Origin: Phlyctochytrium arcticum
Lineage: Eukaryota; Chytridiomycota; Chytridiomycetes; Chytridiales; Chytridiaceae
Reading direction: 5' to 3'
NCBI GenBank assembly: GCA_025602905.1
Contig: JAHLKI010000031.1
Span: 124,001-188,000 of the forward strand
DNA: 64,000 bases
Shown: in pieces, positions 22,101 through 36,360 of the stretch
Layout of the letters: each line of letters opens with the position of its first letter
How positions within the stretch are numbered: the stretch's first letter is position 1
The notes under the pieces: generated by a model
The model's input: only the letters and a program-made list of their open reading frames with translations
Database searches by the model: none
Told to the model about the DNA's origin: nothing
Made by a program: the position numbers and the translations under genes

Positions 22101-23507
22101 TTACGCGGAAAGTGTTCTCAGAGTGTAAGCAGCTGTGAGGAGAAGGGCGAGACCCCATCCCGGAGAAAGAGTGCTGGCAGCACTCTTCTTTCTCAATCGA
22201 ACGATGGATGCCGGTTTCCCAGCAGCCACATCATCAAACCCAGCAAACGTCACAGTCGTCTCTTCATACGGATGGGCAATGTTGTGGCAACTGACCACGG
22301 GCATGATGTGCTTGAACGCAGCCTTGATTTTGGGGTACCATTCTATGGCTTTGTTCATGGTATATTCGTTGGATTCGTGTTCCAGGGAGATCGCGCCCGA
22401 CTCGCCAAACGTGCCGTTATTCAACTTGTCAATCCAGCCTTGGAAATTGGCATCGATTTCCGCGGGAGTTTTAGCACCCATGGGTTTCATTTGCCAATCA
22501 AAAGAGTCTACCCAAAAATCAGTCAAGGAACTGAATGCATGTCTCTCGCAAAAGACATACCTATATTCCACTGGATGTTTTGCAATCCGATTGCCCAAGC
22601 TATCGCGCGTACGCGGTCATCCACATCCCCTTGGGGAGGTCGGAAATACTTTGGCGTTAGCCCAGTGACAAACTTGATAATCTTTTTCGTATAGTAGAGT
22701 TCAGCGAGAACATCATCATTGCTCAAAGACGTCAAGAGAGGATGGCTCCAAGTGTGCACGGCAATATGATGGCCCGCCTCTGCCCCGCGTTTCGCAGCAT
22801 CTGGCCAAAACCGAACATTGGATCCAATGTAAAACAGGTCCACTTTCTGATTATTGGCGGCGAAAAAGTCGTAAAGATATGGCTGCGTGCAGTTTGGACC
22901 ATCATCGAACGTGTATCCCAAAGTGGCTGTTGTACGAAGCGGAAAGGGTAAGTTTACATTGTTCATGTGCGCAGCACCTAAGACAAACTGCCTACCAGGC
23001 TGTGGACATTTGCTGATATCTGGCGGTACATCGGGCAGTTTAGGCTTTATACAACCTGTAGCTGTCCACCAACAATCTGGAGGATGAATCTAAGTTCAGA
23101 TTTTCGCTGCTGTCATGTCATCGAGAGGTCCCCTAAGTACCTGGATCGGCAGTGATGTTATACGACGTGGTATTGAGAGGTCCTTGCGGTGAAGGTGCAG
23201 GCCGTGGCGGAATCTTGGGTATCTTTGACCAATCAATGCGGGCTTTGAGTTGTTGAAATTCAGGAGTATTGATCATGCCTAAACGCGTATAAACAAACTC
23301 AGTTAACCCCCAGTCTCAAGGGATGATAGGATGAGGCGATAACATACCTGTTCCAGCAGTGACCCATGGTTCAGGAAACGATGAAAAGTCCAATGGTGTT
23401 TGGGCAGATACGCATTGTTTGAGGGGGTTTTGTTGGGCGTGGACCGATATGGACGCTGATGTTGCGAGAAATGCAATGATGGCCGGTATGATACCAGATG
23501 CCCCCAT
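22101..23507 (-). CDS. Chitin deacetylase (CE4 polysaccharide deacetylase), probably GPI-anchored
   Basis: Four exons (23507-23348, 23278-23141, 23076-22561, 22507-22101) give 406 residues. The protein has a signal peptide (MGASGIIPAIIAFLATSASISVHA), a Cys-containing N-terminal region (DPDCWWTATGC) and the NodB/CE4 domain. Motif 1 is YTFDDGP with the metal and catalytic Asp, motif 2 is HTWSH, motif 3 is FRPPQGDVDDR, motif 4 is DSFDW, and motif 5 is SLEHE. It should convert wall chitin to chitosan at the cell surface. The C-terminus is Ser-rich and then hydrophobic (GLALLLTAAYTL), fitting GPI attachment. A longer in-frame start at 23579 is less likely because it would bury the signal peptide. 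Confidence 0.93.
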
Positions 23508-24078
23508 CCTCAACGTAGAATCTGGACTGATCTGTTTAAAACAGAGTTGATGGGCAATGAAGTGCTCGTATAATTTCAAGATGGATCAAAAGCGTCAAAA
23601 GAGTTTTTCAACGGGTGGGCAGGCCCAAACACCGGTTTCCTTTATATTCCATCCCTTCTCCGGCCGATGTGACATTTACCACAGCAACATTGTTGTAAAC
23701 AAAGGGGCCGTAACGTTTGGCCATTAGGGGGAAAAGTTTTTTGAAACATTATCGCGCGGCTATTGCCACCTTGCCGCAACTTAATACTTATCCCATCGAG
23801 AAAGAGAGGACCCCAGAGGGCCATAGGTAGAAATCTGCTGCTATGCTATGGTGCTCGCGTATCTCTGACCTGACACTTTCCCAGTGTTATTTTTTTGCAG
23901 CTGAGTGAGCCTTCAAGTTTCAGGACCTTCTTTCGCAAAGGAGAGGAACGAAAGGCGGGCAGGTATGCGCAGCAGCGCTGACATAATCAGCGGAAGTCAC
24001 TTTTGGGAGTCGTTTCGGAAACCGTGTTCCGAGCCCGGTTGTGCATCGCAGACCCAGTTCACCAAGATTACAACAAAG
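23508..24078. other. Intergenic region between divergent genes
   Basis: This 571-bp stretch separates the divergent chitin deacetylase and alpha/beta hydrolase genes and should carry both promoters. Open frames continue a short way upstream of both chosen starts but have no recognisable content. Confidence 0.4.
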
Positions 24079-25200
24079 ATGGCTCGGTCGGTCACGCTCC
24101 ACAACCAAGAAGAGCTGAAATCTGTCGAATCAACGGGCGGAACTCTCGAAACTCGCATCTTTCACGGATCCATCCGAAAAGAAACGTAGGTGGCTCGTTA
24201 TGTATGGCACAACCAGTTGCCTCACTGTTGCATTATAGATGCGTCGTATTTGCTCACCCCTATGGTCCACTCGGAGGAAACTTGGAGAATAATGTGGTCC
24301 GTGCCCTCTTTGACAACTTTGCTACACAAGGATACATGACTGTCCGATTCAACTTTCGGTGAGTTGTCTTCAGTCCCCCGTTTTTTGCGCCGTTGCAAAA
24401 CAATCACATCACTTTTGCCCTGACTATAACCACCACGAGTAAGGGAAAAACTCACCAACATTCAAGTTCTCCTCTCTTTTCGTGAATATGCGATAGGGGT
24501 GTAGGGTACTCACAAGGGCGAACTTCATTACGGGGCCAAGGTGAAATGGAGGATGTCCAAGCCATATGCCGATTCGTCCGAGGCAGGCATGATCTGGCAC
24601 CCAAAAAAATCATACTTTGCGTACGTGTTTGCAATTACCCCCGGACGCTGTGTCGAAGGTCAAACTCTTGGAATGTTTTTTGTAGGGGTATTCGTATGGT
24701 AGCGTGGCAATGGGAGCTGCTGCTTGTACCATCCCAGAACTTGCCGGTTTCATTTCAATCAGCTATCCATGGTATGTCAATGAGTCTACTTTCCATCCCT
24801 CGAATCACCATTGTTAAAAATCACCAGTGGTGTAATGTGGTTCTTGACGCTGTTCAACTCGGCAAAAGCTTCTTCGCCCCTGGCCCAGATTCCAGCCGCC
24901 GTCCCCAAACTCTACATTACAGGAACAGAGGATAACTTTACCTCCCTGGCAACATTTACGAAATTGATGGATACCCTGCCCACGGAGAATCGGACTGTGT
25001 TGGTCGTACCAGACGCCAACCATTTCTGGGCGCAGAAGGAAGAGGTTGTAGTTGGGCATGTCACGAATTGGATGAACAAGACGGGATTGAACGCCAAGGT
25101 GGGCGCAAGGTCGGTGAGCGCAGGGCCAGGGTCGATGCGAGTCGCGACCACTCCGTCGCATGGATCGCAACAGCTCACTGGCTCGCCATGGTCCTCATGA
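24079..25200 (+). CDS. Alpha/beta hydrolase superfamily protein
   Basis: Five exons (24079-24185, 24239-24358, 24497-24620, 24686-24771, 24828-25200) give 269 residues. The oxyanion-side strand is CVVFAHPYGPLGGN. RGVGYSQGRTSLRGQGEMED matches the small bacterial/fungal COG2945-type hydrolases. The nucleophile elbow is GYSYGS (Ser). The acid residue is probably the Asp in GTEDNF, and the catalytic His lies in VPDANHFW. The C-terminal 35 residues are Ser/Gly-rich and probably disordered. No signal peptide or membrane segment is present, so a cytosolic esterase/peptidase-like role is likely, but the substrate is unknown. It converges with the TM9 gene, with 162 bp between stops. Confidence 0.82.
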
Positions 25201-25362
25201 TTCCCGTCTTATAGCTAGCACCATCCTGTGTGATGTCGCAAACTATTTGACACTATTTGGCAACATGCAAAAAGGTCAAACTAGATCCTATGTATATTTG
25301 ATACAATCTTATAATAGTCTTTCAAGAATATGCTTCAGCTTGTCACATAACACCGCCAAAAT

Positions 25363-27999
25363 TTAATCAATCTATGGATTGGAAGAAAGGTGATGTGAGC
25401 CGGCAATCGAAATCGATTTTGACCCTGTAAGTCACATACCCGTATACTTCCGTAAATCCGTCGCACAAATTTGAAGCACGCCAAGAAGCCGACGGTGCCC
25501 GTGACCAAGAAGAACAGCCAGCACATGGCCAACGTGTACCCAAAGTACAACACCGTCGAGCTAAAGTCTGCAATGTCCAGGTTGGTATAGTAGTAGAAAG
25601 CACCGTAGAGGAAGACGTAGAATGCCGATGCTCCCGATGTGAGGAAAGCGCGCCACCACCTAATCAAAATAGGTATGTCAGGGACTTGGGTAAACCAAAC
25701 AGAAGTATATATGCAAAACATACCATTCGTAGTCTTCGGCACACAGGTGAAAGTAGCACATCAAAACAGTGACTTCGGCACAAGTAAGGACCAAAACCCC
25801 AAAGACGAGTCCCAAAAATCCAAACACATAGTAGATTTTGTTGGACCAGAAACTGTTCATGATAAAGTAGAGCTCGATAAAGATGGCTCCGAATGGCAGG
25901 ATGCCGCCCATGAGGATGGATGGGATGGGTCGTAGATACGAAACTTGTTGGGGGATTTGACGTGGGATTTGGTTTGTTCGAACGGGATGTTCGAGTTTCT
26001 TGGATCAGGCGTCAGGTTGCGGTAATTGTATAAGCGGACAACGCGTCTACTTACCGGTTTCTTGTAACCAAAGTAAGCCCCAACCAGGCATAATGGTACT
26101 GACACGAGAAACCACATGCTCATTAGAGCAAACAGCGTACCGAACGGCGTAGCAGCTGATGAATTGTGGCTGATAAGGAAAAAGTTGAGAATCAAGAAGA
26201 TGCCAAAGACAATCCTAGTGGGCGGTAACTGTCAATTTTGGATAAAGTGTCCACGTCTGGTATGTATAAACATTACCCTGGCACGAGCATAGCCGTCATG
26301 GCCACATTCTTTTTCCAGCTTTCCCCGCCAAACATCTTGTAGTATCTCGCGGAAACGTATCCCGCCACGCTCCCAAACAGGACAAAAAAGACCAACATTC
26401 CCGTGGATAGAGAGCCCCGGCTGGATGGCGACAGGAATCCAAGGACGGCAAATCCGAGCGTGACGGCAGCCATGAGGAAGAGCTGGGAGCCCGAGCCGAT
26501 AAAGACGGAGAGAAGCATGCTGTATCGCGGTGGTCGAAACACATCGCCGTGCACGAGCTTCCAGCCAAAATCTTCCTGTGCATCTTCCTGGGAAATTTTA
26601 TAAAAGTGAGTTTCGTATTGATTGCCAAAACGAACGTGAGAGTGCTTTACCTTGTCCTCGGGAGCATTATATCGAGCGATGTCTTTGTGCAACGCACGAA
26701 TGAGGATCATGGCTACCATACCCGTCAGAAAGAGTACAATGCAAACCGAGTTGAGTAAGCTGAGAATGGTTTCAGTGAGCATTGGGGGGAAAGTTGGAGA
26801 AGGCGCGTTGCAGCATTACCTCAACCAGTGAATCTTGGGATCAAAGACGTGAACTGTTTGACAGTGACGGTGAGCTGTCTAATCTACAATGCCATCACGA
26901 AGGTGTTCTTACGATAGTTATCCCATCGCGTTCCCCACTGGATCTCAGATTCCTGGGCAAATAACACGGTGAGCTATGGAACACGCAATATGAACCTTAA
27001 ACCGATACATACCACCCACAGAACAGAGAACGTAAAGTTCACGGTCGTCTGTCCCTTATCGCTTAGCCGGACTATGTTGTCGGTCTTTTCACCATCCTCA
27101 CACTTTTTCAAGCTGAATGCCACCGATGAGCCATATGTCATCGACAAGACAAGGGGCAAGAAATCATACCTTTTCGCGTCAACCAACACACCCACAACAC
27201 GGTAAGCTTCCTCACTATGCTTGTGATACTGGACACGAATATCCCAATGATTATATAAAGATGGTAGTTGGCCAGTGCCTGCTGGTCGTCCCAGTGGGAC
27301 ACCAATCTCGTTATAGTATTCTTTTGAATTGGGGTCCGTGACTTCTGTCGCGGCGGGAAGACCATCCACGTCCCTGAAAAATGACATTAGAGCTAGAGTT
27401 GAGCAATGCCTCAGGTGTTGCAGGACGTACGCATTGACCATGTAATGTTCGCGAATTCGGTCATTGACAAACTTGGCGTCTTCAGCAGTGTACTGAACAG
27501 TGCACAGCTGGTGACATGTTTCCGCATTGAGCAGCCGCAACTTTGTAAATCAAAGAGTGAACCGTCAGTATGCTCTTGATGCAATTTGGAAGGCGCGTAA
27601 TCAATAAAGACATACATCATACGGCGATGATTTCAACCGATTTCCAAGAAGGATGCTGCCCAGCGACTCGCTCTTTCCTTTTATTCCATCCTTTGGCTGG
27701 CAAAATTTAAACTGCTCTGTGTAATAATCATACGGCAGCACCTGGTCGCTTTTCATTTGAGTACCGAGTTGATAACACGGGACGTGGGGTTCGCTTACCG
27801 TGTCAGAGGACGACAGCGCATTGACAAAGAGAGGAACAGTATCGTTCTTCTTGTAGTCCTCTGGGGCGACTCCTGGGAGGTAGAAGGCCGAAATAGAGCT
27901 TGTCAAAGTGGCGAGCAGGATCGCTGCCGTCGATATATGACCGCCAATCATTGCTGGGGAGGTAAAGATGGAAAAAGCCCGGAAATAGAAGCTATGCAC
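25363..27999 (-). CDS. Nonaspanin / transmembrane 9 superfamily (TM9SF2/4, EMP70) protein
   Basis: A multi-exon gene; the first exons are 27999-27616, 27540-27431 and from 27373. A signal peptide starts best at the second Met (27951; MIGGHISTAAILLATLTSSISA), followed by the family opening FYLPGVAPEDYKKND. A luminal domain and about nine membrane segments follow, with conserved FGWKLVHGDVFRPP, LGFLSPSSRGSL, RTNQIPRQIPQQ and LCAEDYEWWWRAF. After VRRIYGSIR a GT-AG intron (25439-25372) leads to a last exon of 9 nt encoding Ile-Asp-stop. The tail SIRID matches the C-terminal KxD/E-type Golgi-retention signal of TM9 proteins. The family functions in Golgi/endosome sorting of membrane proteins. The GTG-TAG readings elsewhere are shadows. 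Confidence 0.92.
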
Positions 28000-28243
28000 A
28001 CTACTGCAACCGTCCTCTCCACTATGCCACTATGACAATACGAATAAGAGGACTCGTTCCTAGAGCGTTGAAATGGCTTGATTTATCTTCTAGCTATCGG
28101 AAGATCACAACCATGCTGCAGTCTCACAGCCTTTGAGGCGGCGGCCCTTTGTGAACCCTAGCTCGTTGTCTCACGCACGCATCATGAAGCCGAAGAAACT
28201 ACGAAGACGGAGCAGACGGAGGATACCAAAAAGTCTATTGCAG

Positions 28244-28342
28244 ATTACAGATTGTAGATTGAGATGCTTGTGGGTTACAGAATAAAGTAATTACAGATTG
28301 TAGATTGAGATGCTTGTGGGTTACAGAATAAAGTAATTACAG
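28244..28342. repeat. 46-bp direct tandem repeat, about 2.15 copies
   Basis: The unit beginning ATTACAGATTGTAGATTGAG starts at 28244 and again at 28290. A third partial copy (ATTACAG) starts at 28336. The two full copies look identical by eye, suggesting recent duplication or active array-length change. It lies between the TM9 gene and the GPI-protein gene, outside coding sequence. Confidence 0.9.
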
Positions 28343-28412
28343 AATTAATGATAGGAATGTGAGGACAGAGTCAGAAAATGTCATCGGGATAGCTATACTG
28401 CTGCTGCCTACG

Positions 28413-29225
28413 CTACAGATATAGAACCGTCGCAACAGATGAGATGAGGGCCGTCAATCCACTGACGAGCCATTTTATCCCTGTGCTAGACCCTCCCGAG
28501 CCATACACCTTGGCCCCCGGCGGCGGCGGGAGCAGGCCCCATGTAGACGCAGCCCCATCTCCTCGTGTCCCAGCCGGGTCCCCTCCCCCCGTCGTAGTTG
28601 GTGGTGGTGTTGGCACGGGTGAACATGCACGGTCACCCACCTGTCCCAATACAAGCGGTCCGAATGTCAGCTTGCGTTCATCAGCATTGTTGGGCTTATC
28701 GTATACGCCGCTGAACCCGGTTGATGCCGACATGGTAATGGTAACTTCGCGATTCCAGCAGGGATTGCCCTCTCCGCTCGTCACATTGTACACGCCATTT
28801 GCGGGTACGGGTGCGGTTACAGTGTTGAGGATTTGGACGTAATTAGGCGCATCTTTGGCCGAGTCGGGCGAGCGACAAATATCGGGCGTGGTGGGAGTGT
28901 AGCCTAGAGCTAGGTAAGCTGGAGCGACAGACACCGAAAAGGCAAACGTGCGGTTGGCCGGGACATTGAACGTTATAAAACTACAGGATAGTCCCGGCAA
29001 GGGGATGGGAGTACTTGTTGTTGGGAACGTTTGAGTTGGGATGTTTGGGTCATATGCGTCGACCAAGCCGTGTGAGCTCAAGAAGACCAAGGTCAGGACC
29101 AGCACCCAAACTCTGGAAACCGCCCGTGGCAGTGTCCTTGAAATTAGTAGGCCGTACATCTTGTTGAAAATGTTGCTTGAGGAAAGCTTTCGGAGCTTGC
29201 TTCTTCTCGAGGAGCGGCGCCTCAA
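28413..29225 (-). CDS. Probable secreted GPI-anchored cell-surface protein, family unknown
   Basis: A single-exon ORF of 270 residues. The likely start is the internal Met at 29159 (MYGLLISRTLPRAV), which places a strong signal peptide (VWVLVLTLVFLSSHGLVDA) near the N-terminus. The mature part is Thr/Pro/Ser-rich with potential N-glycosylation sites (NRT, NVT) and four Cys that could pair. A Pro/Thr/Gly-rich stalk follows (PTPPPTTTGGGDP), then a Ser/Gly patch and a hydrophobic C-terminus (WLVSGLTALISSVATVLYL) typical of a GPI signal. No catalytic motif is recognised, so it may be a wall or adhesion protein. Confidence 0.65.
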   Translation of the reverse strand: MRRRSSRRSKLRKLSSSNIFNKMYGLLISRTLPRAVSRVWVLVLTLVFLSSHGLVDAYDPNIPTQTFPTTSTPIPLPGLSCSFITFNVPANRTFAFSVSVAPAYLALGYTPTTPDICRSPDSAKDAPNYVQILNTVTAPVPANGVYNVTSGEGNPCWNREVTITMSASTGFSGVYDKPNNADERKLTFGPLVLGQVGDRACSPVPTPPPTTTGGGDPAGTRGDGAASTWGLLPPPPGAKVYGSGGSSTGIKWLVSGLTALISSVATVLYL

Positions 29226-30318
29226 AAGTCTGCGCCACCATACTCAACTTCACTCAAGAGTGTTGAGAATCTTGATGACTTGAGATGCTTCATCTGAACG
29301 CCATATACAAAGGACTCAAAGGAAATGACTTAGCTTCGTACCGACGGAAGGCACTTTACCAATTCACGGTTTCGCAGATACTTCGATGAAACAACAAGAA
29401 GGTCCCGCCCCGGTTACGTCTTCGGAAAGATCATGGCGGTGCATCAGCTGGCAAAGCAAAGAGACAACCGACAGTAGTACCGTACTATCCTCAACAGAAT
29501 TCGAACACATGGTCAGCGAAGGAGGCGCTTTGGTTTAGAACACTACTAGCCGTCGTTGGGGAAGAACATTCAACTACAGTACCAACGACGATATATGTGA
29601 GACAATGGGCCTGCGAGGCGCGTTAATCATCACTGGAGCCCAGGGTGGTCTTCAGGCTATTCTGTCAACAGAAAGTATTCTCCCTACTGCTCAACCCACA
29701 TCCACTTTCTCTCTTGATCGCGCAACACACCCCAGTATGACCATTCAACGGGGAGGAAGCCGTTCTCGTCTTGCTATTGGACAACGCATTTGCACACGAC
29801 CTGACTTTAAATAGAAAGCAACGCATCGCTTTCTTGACGATTGCGGAAATTCTATATAACCACTCGCAAGAGAGTGACTGGTTACTTGCATTGTAAACTT
29901 TTGGTTTTATTCAGGACATGCACCATACGCGTCGGGATGGCTCACTTTCGATGTCAAATTGCGATGATGGCGAGCGGCTTCATGCAGCAAGTATGTGGTC
30001 GTGGCACTGCGCTGCTCTATCTTTTTTCTCCCGCAATCAACAGAAAGTGGTCGAAGTGTAGTTTGGTTTCGGATCTTTATATCGCTTTGCTGGATTCTGG
30101 GAGTCTCGGGCGAGGCAACTCCGGAGGCAACTTACCTACGCTCGTAAACCCTCAGCACTGTTGAAATGTTTTGCCTGATGTCGGAATAGGCATTTGGCTG
30201 CAGTGTTTTGGCGTCGAAATTTGCGACGATGGATTAAAATTGTATTTAGAACGTTTTGAGAGTATGTGAAATGTGGAAAAGAAAAAATGTACAGTGAAAA
30301 AGGTGCATGGAATGAAAT
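29226..30318. other. Gene-poor stretch; nothing supported
   Basis: About 1.1 kb between the GPI-protein gene start and the stop of spermidine synthase. Only short frames occur (for example 29605-29814, plus strand, 69 codons), without family resemblance or clear splice partners. Confidence 0.45.
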
Positions 30319-31767
<1,449 letters not shown>

Positions 31768-32272
31768 GACTGGGTCGCTAAAGAGATGACCTTTGAAGGC
31801 TGCGAAACAAAAAATTTATAGAAATCTCGGCCTGTGGCTTTGCGTGGCTTGCGTGTGGCTGGGGCCCTGACTTGGTACTTTGCGCAGCAGCTGTGATTAC
31901 CCACTGAGGAACCCAGGACCAAAAGCTACATGCAAATCCTCATCAACACCCACTCACCCTTCCTGTTGAGAATATTATAGTGGGCCAGTTTTTGCTACTG
32001 TACCCTGAAAAAATTTGTCCAGGATGACGTTCCAGGGTCATCAAAGATGATGCGTGGGGGTGGATAACGAATTCACTGTACGTACCGATCAAAAATACAG
32101 CGACCTTGGTAGTTATTTCAAAGAGCACAAAGTGGACTTTTCGTAAACTGTTATACTAGCACCAGAAAGAAGTAAAAATGAAGCGCAGCAAAACAAAGAA
32201 TCCTATCCAGGGCCTATACAGGGGGGCGTGAATCCCGCCGCACAAAGTATCTACTTAGAACTACCACAGGCT
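31768..32272. other. Spacer; no supported gene
   Basis: About 500 bp between the spermidine synthase start and the kinase stop. No ORF with recognisable content is seen on either strand. It should hold the spermidine synthase promoter and the kinase 3' untranslated region. Confidence 0.45.
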
Positions 32273-34082
<1,810 letters not shown>

Positions 34083-36360
34083 GATGGCAGTAGAGTTTTT
34101 TTGGAAAAGAAATCAAGTTTGGAGTAGGCTGAAGTTCTGACGAGTTACGTTCTGAAGGATTGGTGCTTGGAGAGGAGCGGAAAAATGTTTGGCAAGAAAA
34201 AGACGAAACTGGTTGATGAATAGGGGGGAAGGAAGAAGAAGGAGCCACAAAGATAGAACTCAGGAATTCGATACAATAACTTGGCTTATTTATTAGGCAA
34301 GCAAAAAAGAGGGTAACTGAGGGTAAGTTGCTGGTAATGCTTTTCGGAAAAATGCGGGTACGATTCCATTCGTCAAACTTGATCTAAGAATGGTTGGGGT
34401 TTTGGAGCAAAAGGAGAAAGACCGGAAGCTTTTTTTCCCCACTGTGGGTTCTGCAGAGCGCTCAGGCGAGACCTTGTTAAAAAAAAGTATTTTTAGTGCG
34501 GAGCGATGAGATCGGATTTTGCCATGGGCGTTGATCCACTGGTAGCCAAAGGCGTTGGAGAAAAGTAGAATGCAAACTCCAACGGCTCCCAAGTGGGCTT
34601 GAAGGAAAATGTATAACTTTCGATATTTCGATCTTTGCTCAATTCTGCCACTGCAGACAATATCGGCGGAGAGATTCATGCATATAAATCTCATCATATA
34701 TACCTGCTTGGTCCAGGCGGCGTGTACCTACTACCTACCACTTCCTACCACTATGGAAAGGAACTTCTTAACGTGATTATTTCGTTACCTTGCAACTGAA
34801 CATTCACCTATGATGGATTCAGGCTACATTCAATTGCAAAGCACGCATAGACGCTGGTCTTCCACGCGTTCCTTCAAGTATTCCTGCACCATCTCATACA
34901 AAGTCCTTGATCTCCGATGCTAAAAAGAAGCACCGTAAGAATCTGTGCGAGTACCTGTTCCATTGCCATTAGATCTGGATGTTATTGTGCGATAGAGTTT
35001 CCCAAAAGACTTCTACCAGTCTGAGCTGAATGACAGGGCACAAACGTCAGCACCAGTGTGGAAGATTTTGGCCCAGATTTTGGCCCGACTCGGGAGGTCA
35101 GGGTCCACCCTTTTGGGATCCTGAAGTTCAAGATGAACAAGAAGGTTTTATCTCCCCTTTTGCCAACCGTGGTCGGTGCACATAAAATGTTGTGGCAAAT
35201 ACGGATTTTGAATCTACTTTTTTGCTACCGGGGCCGGTAGTCATCGTTCGTGTCTACCGTAAATTGATGATATGATGAAAAATGCCCGGCATTGCCCCGT
35301 AAAGTAAAGGAAAAAATGGAAAAGAATGGAAAAAATGCAGGGTTGTTTATTGTTGTGAGGTGGCTCAACAGCCAAGGTCGCCCCAAAAACACGAACTTCA
35401 CGCTTCTCGAGCCGCTACTTTCTTGTCGTGCACAACCCCCGACCACAGACCGACCGACCCCCAGCACCATTTTGCCGTCCTTGTCCGTCCGTCGCAATCT
35501 GTTAGAGGCCAAACTAGCAGCAGATCTTGTTAATCTTCTGCCCAAGCGACGCTGACACACCTCTCGCGAAGCCCCGCTCGCTGGCTGTGGAGCGCAGACC
35601 GAGCCCTCAGGTCCGACCCCCAACAAGGGCGAAATTCCCAAAACCCGTCAAGCTCCGCTCGTCATCCCGGGCCAATATCTTTCAACCGCAAAGGAGGGTC
35701 TCAGCTAGTCTTTCCTGTTTGCTGCGTAGACAGCATCAACCTTACGCCATTTTGGTACGTGCGCCAAACCCGACCCGCAGGCTGCTCGGCTTTTCGTGTG
35801 TGTGAGTTGGATGCAGTCGCATTGCGGTAGTCTCCCTGTCTGATTTTCGTTTCTGACACGCAGGACGGACCCTGCATTGTATCCGCAAACCCTGTGAACT
35901 CTGTTCTTACGTTCTTACGAGACCGCCCGCCGTCTGTATTTTCGCCATCTCAACCACTGTACGTGTTCGCCAAACTTTCCCGCTCCTCGAGACCGTGTCA
36001 AACAACTTCTGAAGGTTCGTGTCTACCTCAACGACGTTAGCAATGGGGAATTCTCTAGCAATTGAGAGAATCGCGTGTATAAGGGATGCGGATCTACATC
36101 GTTGTTCAAGCTATGACATTGGGGGATGGGATGCTTGGGATGATAGATCTGATTGAATTGTGCACGACGATGAGGGAAACATACATGAGGATCTATTCAA
36201 GGGCGGTTTAACATTGCGCATACTTACTCAATTTATTTCTCCCGCTACAGTTTCAAATTATATTCCCCACAACTTTTCACACATCGTAAGCTAAAAGCGC
36301 ACGCGTTTTTGGAGGATCAATCACATTCCTAATAATATTTTCACAGTACAATCTGAAAGG
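34083..36360. other. 2.3-kb gene-poor stretch; probable promoters and leader of the G-beta gene
   Basis: A 134-codon open frame on the minus strand (34293-34697) lacks recognisable similarity. Between about 35400 and 35950 the plus strand is C/T-rich (many CCGACC/CCCG runs), which resembles a transcribed leader or core promoter of the downstream G-beta gene. No coding exon can be supported. Confidence 0.4.

Noticed and set aside
25335..25742. TM9 protein with a 34-residue C-terminal extension (no last intron)
   Set aside because: A GT-AG intron and 9-nt exon restore the family's canonical Ile-Asp end, so the extension is probably intronic.
28244..28342. CRISPR-like array
   Set aside because: Only two adjacent direct copies with no unique spacers; the genome is eukaryotic.
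34293..34697. 134-codon minus-strand open frame upstream of the kinase
   Set aside because: No recognisable motif, no splice support, and base composition like the surrounding non-coding DNA.
35225..35641. 138-codon minus-strand frame rich in Arg/Ser/Gly
   Set aside because: It arises from the complement of a C/T-rich tract; low-complexity content and no splice partners.
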